From the NCBI RefSeq assembly GCF_036346105.1, contig NZ_CP107811.1:124001-188000 (forward strand): 64,000 nt of DNA, read 5' to 3'. Position 1 is the stretch's first letter; every line of letters starts with the position of its first letter. The notes below the pieces were generated by a model. That model did not search any database, had not been told where the DNA came from, and saw nothing but the letters and a program-made list of their open reading frames with translations. Origin of the DNA: Streptomyces sp. NBC_00539 (lineage in GTDB: Bacteria > Actinomycetota > Actinomycetes > Streptomycetales > Streptomycetaceae). The position numbers were made by a program, and so were the translations under genes. Positions 45,086 to 53,443 of this stretch are shown piece by piece.

Positions 45086-45625
45086 TCACCGCTGCGGCCC
45101 CCCACCGAGGCGGGCGACGGCGCCGCGCGCCCGGGCCACGGTGTCCTCCAGGGCCGCCGTGGCGTCGACGGTCGCGCCGGGCTCGTCCGGTTCCAGCGGG
45201 TCGAGCGCCTCGAATTGGGAGTCGACCAGCAGGGCGGGCATGAAATGGCCTGGACGCCGGGAGACCCGCGCCCGGGCGGTCTCGCGGTCCAGCGCCAGGT
45301 AGAGGAACCAGACGTTCGGGGCGGCTCCGCGGAGTTCGTCGCGATACGCGCGCTTGAGCGCCGAGCAGGAGACCACCAGCCCCCGGCCCGCCCGGGAGGA
45401 CTGCCGAATCCGCTCCCTGAGCACGCCGAGCCAGGGGGCGCGGTCCGTGTCGTCCAGGGAGCGGCCGGCGGCCATCTTGGCGATGTTCGCGCCGGGATGT
45501 ACGTCGTCACCCTCCAGGAACGGCACCCCGAGGGCCTCTGCCAGGGCTTTGCCGACGGTGCTCTTCCCGGCGCCGGAGACGCCCAGCACCACTACGATCA
45601 CCGGTTCGCGCCCGGGCCCCGTCAC
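45086..45625 (-). CDS. gntK: Gluconokinase
   Basis: 179 aa with P-loop GVSGAGKST (15-23), LEGDDVHPGANIAKMAAGRS, DDTDRAPWLGVLRERI, VVSCSALKRAYRDELRG and HFMPALLVDSQFEALDPLEP. These are the standard GntK/IdnK features. It phosphorylates gluconate to 6-phosphogluconate for the pentose-phosphate pathway. The cydB gene ends 53 bp upstream on the same strand, so it may be last in a cydA-cydB-gntK transcript. This link to glucose oxidation is notable. Confidence 0.93.
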   Translation of the reverse strand: MTGPGREPVIVVVLGVSGAGKSTVGKALAEALGVPFLEGDDVHPGANIAKMAAGRSLDDTDRAPWLGVLRERIRQSSRAGRGLVVSCSALKRAYRDELRGAAPNVWFLYLALDRETARARVSRRPGHFMPALLVDSQFEALDPLEPDEPGATVDATAALEDTVARARGAVARLGGGPQR

Positions 45626-45677
45626 GCGTCACCCGCTCTGTCCGCATCGGCCCCGACGGCTGTCCGCCGAGGCCCGG

Positions 45678-46736
45678 TCACGACGGTGGGGTGCCGGACC
45701 CACCCCGGTCGGCGGCCGTGCGCCGCAGGTCGTTCTCGGCGAGGGGTTGCAGGGCGCCCCCGGTGTCCAGCCGGTAGAGCAGGACCAGGGGCGGTCCGAC
45801 GAGCACCACCGCGATGGCCGTGACGAGGAGCAGCCAGCGCAGTGTCGTCGACGCTCCGGCCGCCTGATCCACGGTCAGCGAGGTGGGGATGAGATACGGC
45901 CGTTGGGCCAGCCCCCAGGCGACCACGACGAGGGCGACACTGCCGACCGCCGTCAGCCTCGCCCAGCCGGTCGCGGTGCGGTACAGCAGTCCGGCGGTGG
46001 CCACTGCGCTGACCGCGGCCGCGACCACCAGGGCCAGGCCGATGCCGCCGGTGAGGCCGTCGTAGACGTAGCGCGCATCGTGCCGGGTGACGGCGAGGCC
46101 GACCACGGCGAGAACGGCGATGACCGCGAGGCTGCACCAGGCCCGCAGCCGGAAGTAGCGGACGAGGTCGGGGGCGTCGAAGCGGCGGGCGTCGGCGGTC
46201 AGGAACACCGCGCCCAGGAAGGCCGTCGCCGCGACGGTGAGCAGCCCGGCGAGCACGGAGGTCCCGTTGGACCACGCGTCGGCGGAGGCCTTCGTTCCCG
46301 GAGCGACCCGGCCCGTGGCCAGGCCGCCGACCACTGCTCCGAGGAAGAAGGGCGTGAGCAGTGAGGAGACGGCGAAGGCGGCGCCGTAGATCCTGCGCCG
46401 CGAGAGGCGTGTCATGGGCTTGCGCAGGGCGAAGCCCGCACCGCGCAGGACGAGCCCGACGGCCGCGAGCGCCAGGGGCAGCCACATCGCCGTGAAGACG
46501 GTCTGGAACAGGACCGGAAACCCCGTCCACATGATCACCAGGACGAAGATGAGCCAGACGTTGTTCGTCTCCCAGACCGGCTCCATGGCGTGGTCGATCA
46601 ACCACCGGGGACGCTTGCCCCGTTCGGGGCCGCCCGCGAACAGGTCCCAGAAGCCCGCGCCGTAGTCGGTCCCGCCGGCGCAGGCGTAGGCGGCCACCGC
46701 CGCCAGCAGCACCCATGCGACGACGTCCTCGATCAT
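45678..46736 (-). CDS. cydB: Cytochrome bd-type quinol oxidase subunit II
   Basis: 352-aa protein with eight or nine membrane helices; characteristic segments are AYACAGGTDYGAGFWDLFAG, WLIDHAMEPVWETNNVWLIF (helix I-II loop) and WTGFPVLFQTVFTAMWLPLA. It forms the heme bd oxidase with CydA, oxidising quinol and reducing oxygen to water. ATG overlaps the cydA stop (ATGA), so coupled. The C-terminal tail after the last helix is short and polar. Confidence 0.93.
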   Translation of the reverse strand: MIEDVVAWVLLAAVAAYACAGGTDYGAGFWDLFAGGPERGKRPRWLIDHAMEPVWETNNVWLIFVLVIMWTGFPVLFQTVFTAMWLPLALAAVGLVLRGAGFALRKPMTRLSRRRIYGAAFAVSSLLTPFFLGAVVGGLATGRVAPGTKASADAWSNGTSVLAGLLTVAATAFLGAVFLTADARRFDAPDLVRYFRLRAWCSLAVIAVLAVVGLAVTRHDARYVYDGLTGGIGLALVVAAAVSAVATAGLLYRTATGWARLTAVGSVALVVVAWGLAQRPYLIPTSLTVDQAAGASTTLRWLLLVTAIAVVLVGPPLVLLYRLDTGGALQPLAENDLRRTAADRGGSGTPPS

Positions 46737-48205
46737 GGCCCTCCTCCGTCATCGTGCGCGGTGCCGTGGTCCGGTGCCGCCGCGGCGGCCGACCGGCGCG
46801 GACCGTAGGGCGTGTCGCCCTCCGGGGAGCCGTCGGGGTGGGAGCCGACCAGTTGTTCGTCGGCGGCCCGCCACCGGGTGCGCATCGTGAGCAGGACGGC
46901 CAGGAAGGTGCCGAGGATCAGTGTGTAGACCACGACGACGATCGCGAGCATCGCCCACAACGACGCGGCCCGGGTGTCCGTGACGGCTTCGGACACCCGC
47001 ATGTTCTGGTAGACGATCCAGGGCTGGCGGCCGACTTCGGTGGTGATCCAGCCGCATTCCACCGTCACCAGGCAGGCCGCTCCGGCCACCGCGGCACACC
47101 GGAAGAACCAGGGTGAGCGCGGCAGTTCACGGCGGCGCAGCCAGCACCAGCCGTACCAGAGCGCGAGCAGGACGAGCAGGCTCCCGATCGTCACCATGAT
47201 GTCGAACGCCCAGTGGGCGATCGTGGCCTGGGTCGCCGTCGGGCGGTCGCTCGCGGGCACCGCCGTCAGTCCCGTCACCCGGGTGTCCGGGCTGAAACCG
47301 GCGAGGATCGAGTCCAGTTGCGGGATCTTGATCCCGCCGGAGATCGACCCGTCCGAATGCAGGCGGCCGAACATGTACTCCGGTACGTGGGTACCGGTCT
47401 CCCAGACGATCTCGGTGGCCGCGAACTTCACCGGCTGCTTGTGGAAGACGGAGCGGGCGATGGAGTCCCCGAGCACGAACTGAACGGGGGTGAGGATCGC
47501 GGCGACGGTGAACGGCACGGTGAAGCCGAGCCGGTGGTAGCGGTCTCGCCGGCCGCGCAGCCAGCCGACCGCGTACACCCCCGCGACGACGTACCCGGCC
47601 GTGAGGACGACCCCCGCCACGAAGTGCCAGTACTCGGGCCCGAACATCGGCGTGAAGATAGCCCTACGCACGTCGACGTCCACGGGGTTGCCGGCCGCGT
47701 CCAGCGTGAAGCCCCGCGGCGTGTTCATCCAGGAGTTCGCGGCGATGATGCCGAACGCCCCCATCAGCGCGGTCAGCGGCAGGGGCAGACCCAGCCAGAA
47801 GTGCGTCCACGGCTTGAGCCTGCGCCAGCCGTAGAGGTAGATCGCGATGAGGACGGCTTCCAGGAAGAAGGCCCACGCCTCGACCCCGAATCCGAGGCCG
47901 AAGACATCACCCCAGCGGCCCATCAGTCCCGGCCACAGCAGGCCGAACTCGAAGGAGAGCACGGTACCGGTGACGATGCCGATGGCGAACTGCACGGCCA
48001 TGACCGCCGACCAGCGGCGGGCGAGCAGCAGGGCGACCGCGTCGCTCTTGCGCAGCCCGCGGTAGTGCATCAGGAGGGTGATGGCCGGCAGGGCCACGCC
48101 GAAGGGCACGAGCAGGATGTGGGAGGCCAGGGTGAAGGCCATGAGCTCACGGGCGGGGAGCAGCTGCGGCGGGGTGTCCGCCATGATCGCGATCGCGCTG
48201 TTCAT
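46733..48205 (-). CDS. cydA: Cytochrome bd-type quinol oxidase subunit I
   Basis: 490 aa, nine membrane helices. Recognisable parts: AFTLASHILLVPFGVALPAI (heme-ligand His), WGDVFGLGFGVEAWAFFLEA (conserved Glu residues), FGPEYWHFVAGVVLTAGYVV (His ligand), and GRQPWIVYQNMRVSEAV. The quinol-binding loop is short relative to E. coli CydA, as in the CIO-like actinobacterial group. An alternative start is ATG 48184. It heads the cydA-cydB pair and lies 45 bp downstream of the glucose dehydrogenase gene, both on the minus strand. Confidence 0.93.
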   Translation of the reverse strand: MNSAIAIMADTPPQLLPARELMAFTLASHILLVPFGVALPAITLLMHYRGLRKSDAVALLLARRWSAVMAVQFAIGIVTGTVLSFEFGLLWPGLMGRWGDVFGLGFGVEAWAFFLEAVLIAIYLYGWRRLKPWTHFWLGLPLPLTALMGAFGIIAANSWMNTPRGFTLDAAGNPVDVDVRRAIFTPMFGPEYWHFVAGVVLTAGYVVAGVYAVGWLRGRRDRYHRLGFTVPFTVAAILTPVQFVLGDSIARSVFHKQPVKFAATEIVWETGTHVPEYMFGRLHSDGSISGGIKIPQLDSILAGFSPDTRVTGLTAVPASDRPTATQATIAHWAFDIMVTIGSLLVLLALWYGWCWLRRRELPRSPWFFRCAAVAGAACLVTVECGWITTEVGRQPWIVYQNMRVSEAVTDTRAASLWAMLAIVVVVYTLILGTFLAVLLTMRTRWRAADEQLVGSHPDGSPEGDTPYGPRRSAAAAAPDHGTAHDDGGGP

Positions 48206-48250
48206 GTGGGCCTTGGCGGTTTCGTGTCGGACGGCGGGCGGACTGCGGGC

Positions 48251-49090
48251 TCAGCCGCCGGTGGCGAAGCCGGGGAACAGCGTCATTCCCCCGTCCACGA
48301 AGATCGTCGTCCCCACGACGTAGTCGAGCAGGTCGGAGGCGAGGAGGGTCACCGCGTTCGCGATGTCCTCGGGGTCGCCCACGCGGCGGTACGGGATGAG
48401 CCGCAGCAGGTCGGCCTCGGCTTCGGGGGTGTCCCAGGCGCTGCGGTTGATGGGGGTGCGGATCGCGCCCGGAGCGACGGCGTTCACCCGGATCCGCTGC
48501 GGGGCGAGTTCCTGCGCGAGCGTCTCCATGAGCATCTGCACGCCGCCCTTGGACGAGGCGTAGTTCACGTGCCCGGCCCAGGGGATGACCTGGTGCACCG
48601 AACTCATGCAAATGATCTTCCCGGCGGAGCGGGACACTTCCGGGACGACGCCGCGGCGCAGGAACTCCTTGGTCGCCTCGCGGGCGCACAGGAACTGACC
48701 GGTGAGGTTGACCTCCAGCACCTTGCGCCACTGGTCCATGGTCATGTCGGTGAACGCGGCGTCCCTCTGGAGACCGGCGTTGGCCACCATGACGTCGATG
48801 GTCCCGAACTCCTCCACCATCCGGGCGACCATGTCGACGACCTGGTCCTCCTGCGACACGTCGGCCTCGTGCGCGTAGGCGCGGACCCCGAAGCCCTCGA
48901 TCTCCCGGACCACCTCCTCGGCGGCGTCCTTCCCGGCGACGTAGTTCACGACCACGTCGGCGCCCGCCCGCCCGAGGCCGATCGCGGTGGCCTTGCCGAT
49001 GCCGGAGTTCGCTCCCGTCACCAGCGCCTTCTGCCCCTTGAGGATCTGGGGAACAAGGAGCGTTGGACCGTCACTGCCGCTGGCTTCCAC
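48251..49090 (-). CDS. Glucose 1-dehydrogenase (SDR)
   Basis: 279 aa, start GTG 49090 five bases after GGGAGAG. NAD(P)-binding TGANSGIG (25-32), NAG (104-106), catalytic Ser164, Tyr177 and Lys181 (YASSK). The C-terminal segment RVNAVAPGAIRTPIN and the ending VGTTIFVDGGMTLFPGF match Bacillus glucose 1-dehydrogenase (which ends ITLFADGGMTLYPSF) much better than ordinary SDRs. It should oxidise beta-D-glucose to gluconolactone. It lies just upstream of cydAB on the same strand and faces an aldose 1-epimerase gene. Confidence 0.88.
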   Translation of the reverse strand: MEASGSDGPTLLVPQILKGQKALVTGANSGIGKATAIGLGRAGADVVVNYVAGKDAAEEVVREIEGFGVRAYAHEADVSQEDQVVDMVARMVEEFGTIDVMVANAGLQRDAAFTDMTMDQWRKVLEVNLTGQFLCAREATKEFLRRGVVPEVSRSAGKIICMSSVHQVIPWAGHVNYASSKGGVQMLMETLAQELAPQRIRVNAVAPGAIRTPINRSAWDTPEAEADLLRLIPYRRVGDPEDIANAVTLLASDLLDYVVGTTIFVDGGMTLFPGFATGG

Positions 49091-49378
49091 TGAATCTCTC
49101 CCTGAGTGCCGACGGGGACATGCAATCCGCGACACCACCAGAGCATCGCAGCTCTGCCCCGGCCCGGTGGCACGACTGCGTCTGCCCCTATGGAGTGCTC
49201 CCCCCAGCCGAACGGCTCAACGGCGGCTCGGGAGCCCCGCCGGCGAACGCGCCCACGGCGGGGCCGCCCCGGCCGGGGTGCGCCGCGATCCGGCCGGTGC
49301 TGCAATGGAACCACCCGGTGTGCGGGCTCCACGTGCTGTTGCCCCGCATCCCGACCGCCACCGGCGAGGACGGCGAAG

Positions 49379-50293
49379 ATGCATCGGACGGGTGCCCAGT
49401 TCAGGCTGACCTGTGGTCCACAGACCGTCGTGGTCGTGGAGTTGGGCGGCGCCCTGCGCCATTACGCGGTCGCCGAGCGCCCGATCGTCGACGGCTTCGA
49501 CGCCGACGACCCGATCGAGGGCGGACGCGGTCAACTCCTCATGCCGTGGCCCAACCGGATCGGGGACGGCCGGTACCGCTGGCGCGGGCGGGAACTCCAA
49601 TTGCCCTTGAACGAGGTCGAGCACGCCAACGCCATCCACGGCCTGCTGCGCTGGACGTCGTGGCAGCCTGTGGAACAGACGGACGGCCGCGTGGTGCTGA
49701 CGACCACGCTCTGGCCCCAACCGGGGTACCCGTTCCACCTGGTGGCCCGGGCGGAGTACGCCCTCGACCGCCAGGGCCTGACGGTCACGCTGACCGCGCG
49801 GAACGTCGGCGACGCCCCCGCGCCGTACGGAGTGGGCCAGCACCCGTATCTCGCCGTGGGACCCGGCACGGTCGACGACACCCTGCTGACCGTTCCCGCC
49901 CGGACCTGGCTGCGCACCGACGACCGCGGCCTGCCCGTCGCGACCGAGGCGGTCTCGCAGACCTCCAACGACTTCGGCGCGCCCCGGCCCATCGGCCCGC
50001 AGCAGCTGGACACGGCCTTCACCGACCTGCGACGGTCCGCCGACGGGCGCGCCGTCGTACGTCTGTCCGAGCCGTCCGGTGCGTACGGTACCGATCTGTG
50101 GCTCGGCCAAGGTGCCGACTTCGTACAGGTGTACACCGGGGACACGCTGGCCGAGCCCCACCGGCGCCGGAGCGTCGCCGTGGAGCCGATGAGCTGCGGA
50201 CCCGACGCCTTCCGCCGCGACCCGGCCCAGGTGCGCCTCGAACCGGGGGCCCGGCACACCCTGCGGTGGGGGCTCGTACCCTGGCGAGGGTAG
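49379..50293 (+). CDS. Aldose 1-epimerase
   Basis: 304 aa from ATG 49379. Mutarotase landmarks: LLMPWPNRIGDGRYRWRGRE, NAIHGLLRW (His87), GVGQHPYLAV (His155, the proton shuttle), DTAFTDL and SVAVEPMSCGPDAF (catalytic Glu). It interconverts alpha and beta anomers of hexoses. It diverges from the glucose dehydrogenase gene, whose enzyme needs the beta anomer, which supports a shared role. The 288 bp between them carry no gene. Confidence 0.9.
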   Translation: MHRTGAQFRLTCGPQTVVVVELGGALRHYAVAERPIVDGFDADDPIEGGRGQLLMPWPNRIGDGRYRWRGRELQLPLNEVEHANAIHGLLRWTSWQPVEQTDGRVVLTTTLWPQPGYPFHLVARAEYALDRQGLTVTLTARNVGDAPAPYGVGQHPYLAVGPGTVDDTLLTVPARTWLRTDDRGLPVATEAVSQTSNDFGAPRPIGPQQLDTAFTDLRRSADGRAVVRLSEPSGAYGTDLWLGQGADFVQVYTGDTLAEPHRRRSVAVEPMSCGPDAFRRDPAQVRLEPGARHTLRWGLVPWRG

Positions 50294-50327
50294 GGGGTCG
50301 GGGGCGCCCACATGGGGCGGGCGGGAA

Positions 50328-50432
50328 GTGTTCGCCTTCGAGCAGCGCCGCAACCAGGTCATATTCGACATCTACCGGCACAACCGCAACCCGTTCATCG
50401 ACCACCCGGAGGGGGTCGACTCCATCTGGTAG
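50328..50432 (+). pseudogene. Endonuclease I C-terminal fragment
   Basis: The frame reads VFAFEQRRNQVIFDIYRHNR then NPFIDHPEGVDSIW and stops at 50432. This is the last 34 residues of the secreted endonuclease I (EndA) family, whose typical end is RRN-x-VI-x-x-x-Q-x-NRNPFVDHPEW. The catalytic part is absent. Confidence 0.8.
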
Positions 50433-50454
50433 CAGCCCGGGGGCGCTCGGCGTG

Positions 50455-50898
50455 CTACTTGACGTAGATCTCGTCGAGGGTGTCGATGACCCCCGCCGCG
50501 TTCAGGTGGTAATGGAAGGGGGGCCCCTTGTCCGGGTGGGTGTCCAGCCACCCGGTCAGCTCGCTGGTGGAGATCGGCTTGCCCGTCACCGTGGAGGGCC
50601 CGAGGATCGGCGCCGTCGCGGTGATCTTTGCCGTCTCCGCGATCGGGAGGTACGTCCACGGGCCCGACGGTTCGAAGCGCCCGGGGCAGCCGTACGTGCC
50701 GTGCTGGACGATGAGACTGGTCATACCGCCCTCGGGCGTGTAGCGGTGCACGGCGATCGTGTCGGGCGAGACCGGCATCCTGTGGTCGGCGCCGCAGGTC
50801 GGCGCGGGGGGCGGGGCCGGGGCGGGTGGATTCTTCCCCGCCGGGGTGGCGGTCGCCGAGGGCTCGGGCGCCGCGCCGGTCATCGAGGGGGCCGGCAC
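50455..50898 (-). CDS. Hypothetical protein, probably exported; N-terminus uncertain
   Basis: 147 aa. A Pro/Ala-rich lead (PAGKNPPAPAPPPAP) is followed by a compact domain: SPDTIAVHRYTPEGGMTSLI, VQHGTYGCPGRFEPSGPWTY, and LTGWLDTHPDKGPPFHYHLN, ending VIDTLDEIYVK. Two Cys remain. The frame is open about 170 bases further upstream but without a signal peptide; the true start may be lost or in another frame near 51089. Family unknown. Confidence 0.5.
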   Translation of the reverse strand: MPAPSMTGAAPEPSATATPAGKNPPAPAPPPAPTCGADHRMPVSPDTIAVHRYTPEGGMTSLIVQHGTYGCPGRFEPSGPWTYLPIAETAKITATAPILGPSTVTGKPISTSELTGWLDTHPDKGPPFHYHLNAAGVIDTLDEIYVK

Positions 50899-51266
50899 GG
50901 CGATTGCGGAGTGCGGACCTCCGCCCCGGCCCGCGGACGCCCGTGACCGCCCACCGGTCGGGGGCAGGGGGCCAGGCGGCCGGCGAGGGCCTGGAACTGC
51001 GGCCAGGCGGCCTGCGGCGGGCAGGGGTCCCAGAGCTTCTGGGAGAGCGCGGCCAGCGGCACCCTGCGCTTATCGCACCCCGATGTCATACCCCAGGGAT
51101 CAAGGTCCCCAGGACCTACGACAAGGCGAGTTCAACCCGAATAAGCGGACAGGGTCCATGGGGCCGCCGGCACCGGGACGCCGAGTTCCGCTGCCATCCC
51201 GGGAATTGCTCCGACGGGCCGACGAACCGTTGCCCGACACCGTCTCGGTGCACTATTCCTGGTCGG

Positions 51267-52229
51267 ATGGACGAGACCGCGTTACAGCCCTCCGGCATAC
51301 ACAGCGTCGACGCCTTCATCGCAGCCCTGCGGGCGCTCAAAGCCCGTTCCGGCTTGACCCTGCGACAGTTGGAGAGCCGGGCCAAGGCCCAGGGGGACGT
51401 GCTGCCCCGCAGCACCGTCGCCGACCTGCTGCGCAGGAGTACCCTGCCCCGCCGTGAGACGGTCTCCGCCTTCGTCCGCGCATGCGGGGAAGAGGCCGGA
51501 TCGGCGGAGTGGTTGCAGGCCTGGGAGCGCCTGGCGAGAGCGGACCCCGCCGCGGACGCCGGCGGCGACGGGGGCGGCGCCGAGGAGCAGACGCGGCCTG
51601 CGGGAGCCGGGATCCGGGGGAGAGCCGTGCTGGTGGTGGCCGCCGTGGGGCTGGCGGGAGCCGTCGCGGCGGGCGTTCTACTGAACCGGGATCAGGCCGC
51701 CCCTGGGCCGCCCGCGACGGGTGCCACTGGAAGCCGCCTTCCCGGGCTCCTCTCCGTACCCTCTGCCGGGAGCTGGGGCCGCATCCGCCCCGCGCGGACT
51801 CCGGAGCTGTGCCTCTCGGCGGGCAAGGAGCGCTCCGGGCGGTACGGATCCGAGATCGCGGTCCAGCGCCCCTGTGCGGAGCCCGGCCCGCGCACGTTCC
51901 TGCAGCCTGTCGGAGACGACCTGGCCTTCATCAAGTGGGAACATCCCACGAGCAAGGTGATGGGCTGCCTGACCATCCTCGACAGCGGTCCGGCCAAAGG
52001 GTTGGTGGAGCCGCAGGACGACTGCGGTGACGGCAGGGACGCGCAGCTCTTCCGGATCGAACGCTTCGGCGCAACGGCGGAGGGCTACCGGCTGAGGAGC
52101 GCCCGCACCGCACTGTGCCTGGGCGTCCTCGACAGTGAGACGGTCGCCGGAGCCGAGGTCGTCCCCCAGGCGTGCGGCGATCTGCCCGCCCAGCGCTTCC
52201 TGGTGGACCTCCTGTCCCTGACGTCGTGA
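51267..52229 (+). CDS. Transmembrane protein with cytoplasmic XRE-type HTH and extracytoplasmic lectin-like domain
   Basis: 320 aa. The N-terminus (DAFIAALRALKARSGLTLRQ; LESRAKAQGDVLPRSTVADL; LRRSTLPRRETVSAFVRACG) is the XRE-type helix-turn-helix common in Streptomyces. A membrane helix (RAVLVVAAVGLAGAVAAGVL) lies near residue 120. The outer part has CLSAGKERSGRYGSEIAVQR, MGCLTILDSGPAKGLVEPQD and LCLGVLDSETVAGAEVVPQA, a QxW-like beta-trefoil pattern with Cys pairs. The layout suggests a one-component sensor or a surface protein. It converges on a CHAP-domain gene across a strong hairpin. Confidence 0.8.
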   Translation: MDETALQPSGIHSVDAFIAALRALKARSGLTLRQLESRAKAQGDVLPRSTVADLLRRSTLPRRETVSAFVRACGEEAGSAEWLQAWERLARADPAADAGGDGGGAEEQTRPAGAGIRGRAVLVVAAVGLAGAVAAGVLLNRDQAAPGPPATGATGSRLPGLLSVPSAGSWGRIRPARTPELCLSAGKERSGRYGSEIAVQRPCAEPGPRTFLQPVGDDLAFIKWEHPTSKVMGCLTILDSGPAKGLVEPQDDCGDGRDAQLFRIERFGATAEGYRLRSARTALCLGVLDSETVAGAEVVPQACGDLPAQRFLVDLLSLTS

Positions 52230-52257
52230 CAGCACCCGTTTGCTGTTGGAGCGTCAG

Positions 52258-52298
52258 GCCGGTGGCCCGCTGCCCTGGTAGGGCAGCGGGCCACCGGC
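52258..52298. terminator. Perfect 18-bp hairpin, bidirectional terminator
   Basis: GCCGGTGGCCCGCTGCCC (52258-52275) pairs perfectly with 52281-52298 around the loop TGGTA. It sits between two convergent genes (stops at 52229 and 52305) and would end transcription from both. Confidence 0.85.
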
Positions 52299-52304
52299 GT
52301 GGGG

Positions 52305-52883
52305 TCAGCGGGCCACCGGGGTGACGTAACCGCTGATCTTCTGGGTGCCGTTGACCACGGTGCCCACCTTGTAGGACGGCCAGTGGTGGGCGCTCACACT
52401 GCCCGGCTTGCCCTGGTTGCCGCCCACCACGGTGATCTTCTGGCCGGAGATGGCCACCACGATGGCCACGTGGTCGTTCTCGAACCTGCCGTCGCCCAGG
52501 TTGTAGAGGATCGCGTCGCCGACCTTCGGGGTCCCGTGCAGGGAGCCGTAGTCGGTGAAGCTGGCGGCGCCGTCGGTGAGCTCGTTCATCCTGCCGCCGA
52601 CGCCGTTCTTCCACCACACCCAGCCAACGAAGTCGGCGCACCAGGCGTGCGCTTCGGTGTGGTGGGGGCCGCAGCTGCCCGTCTGCTTGGTGCCCCGGCC
52701 CCAGTAGCTGCCCTTGTTGTTGAGGCCGCAGGGGCCGGCGCCTATCTGTCCCTTGGCGGTGGCGGCGATGTTCGCCCCCAGTGAGGCGGCCTGGGCGTTG
52801 CCGACGCCCGTGACCGATAACGCGGTTCCGGCGAGCAGGGTGACTACGGCGCCGTTGGCCGCGAGGGAGGTGAGCTTGCGCAT
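52305..52883 (-). CDS. Secreted CHAP-domain protein
   Basis: 192 aa; ATG 52883 is six bases after GGAG. Signal peptide (MRKLTSLAANGAVVTLLAGT) ends near NAQA. The CHAP domain shows the catalytic Cys in HAWCADFVGWVWW and His in FENDHVAIVVAI, with VGDAILYNLG between. CHAP enzymes cut peptidoglycan amide or peptide bonds. No cell-wall-binding module, so small and diffusible. It ends against the hairpin shared with the transmembrane HTH gene. Confidence 0.88.
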   Translation of the reverse strand: MRKLTSLAANGAVVTLLAGTALSVTGVGNAQAASLGANIAATAKGQIGAGPCGLNNKGSYWGRGTKQTGSCGPHHTEAHAWCADFVGWVWWKNGVGGRMNELTDGAASFTDYGSLHGTPKVGDAILYNLGDGRFENDHVAIVVAISGQKITVVGGNQGKPGSVSAHHWPSYKVGTVVNGTQKISGYVTPVAR

Positions 52884-53191
52884 GGCTGACTCCATGGTCG
52901 AGAGCCGTGGTTCGCACGGCAGTTCGCTGGGATGGCAGAACTCTCGACGGGGCAGCCGGCGCAGCCAAGAGAACCCGCTGTCCGGGACTGTCCGGCCCTG
53001 TCCGCGCCGCTGTCCGTGCAGGCCAGCTGGTGTGTACCGGACGTTCGTCAGCGGTGCGCCGGACGGCCGCCCGGTTGTGCGGTCGCTCTGCCGGCGGATT
53101 CCTCTCGTCCGATAGCCCGAGGAGGAACCGCCGATCGGCCGGCCCGTACAGGGGTGCCCTCAGCTGGGGCCGGGATACGCGTCGAAGGGGC
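52884..53191. other. Upstream region of the CHAP gene
   Basis: No gene seen. It presumably carries the CHAP promoter and the edge of the helicase-domain remnant. Confidence 0.4.
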
Positions 53192-53350
53192 ACCTCACAG
53201 GCCCGGCCCCACGTCGAACACCTCCCGGACGGAACCGCCCACCGCACCGGGGTGTGGATCGTCAACCAGAAGCAGCGGCGCGAGCGGCGCGGCCAGGACC
53301 AACTCGCCGCCCGGGCCGCCCTCGGGGTGGAGTGGGCGGAGTCCAGCTAG
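53192..53350 (+). pseudogene. Helicase-associated domain fragment
   Basis: The plus strand reads ARPHVEHLPDGTAHRTGVWI, VNQKQRRERRGQDQLAARAA and LGVEWAESS before a TAG (53348-53350). This is one unit of the helicase-associated domain (PF03457: HVE-x-LPDG-x-x-x-GVWI-x-NQK-x-RR). The rest of the protein is missing. Confidence 0.65.
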
Positions 53351-53443
53351 ATGTACTGGGGGGCTGCGACGCGACCCTGACCGGCGATGCCCCAGAGTTC
53401 AGCCGGGGGCTGACAGGGCAGCGGGCGGTGGGAGGATTGCCGT

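Noticed and set aside
45622-46752. 376-codon frame over cydB
   Set aside because: Arg/Gly-rich shadow of the cydB frame, which has clear membrane helices and family motifs.
49106-49378. N-terminal extension of the aldose epimerase
   Set aside because: It has no homology features; the mutarotase fold begins just after ATG 49379.
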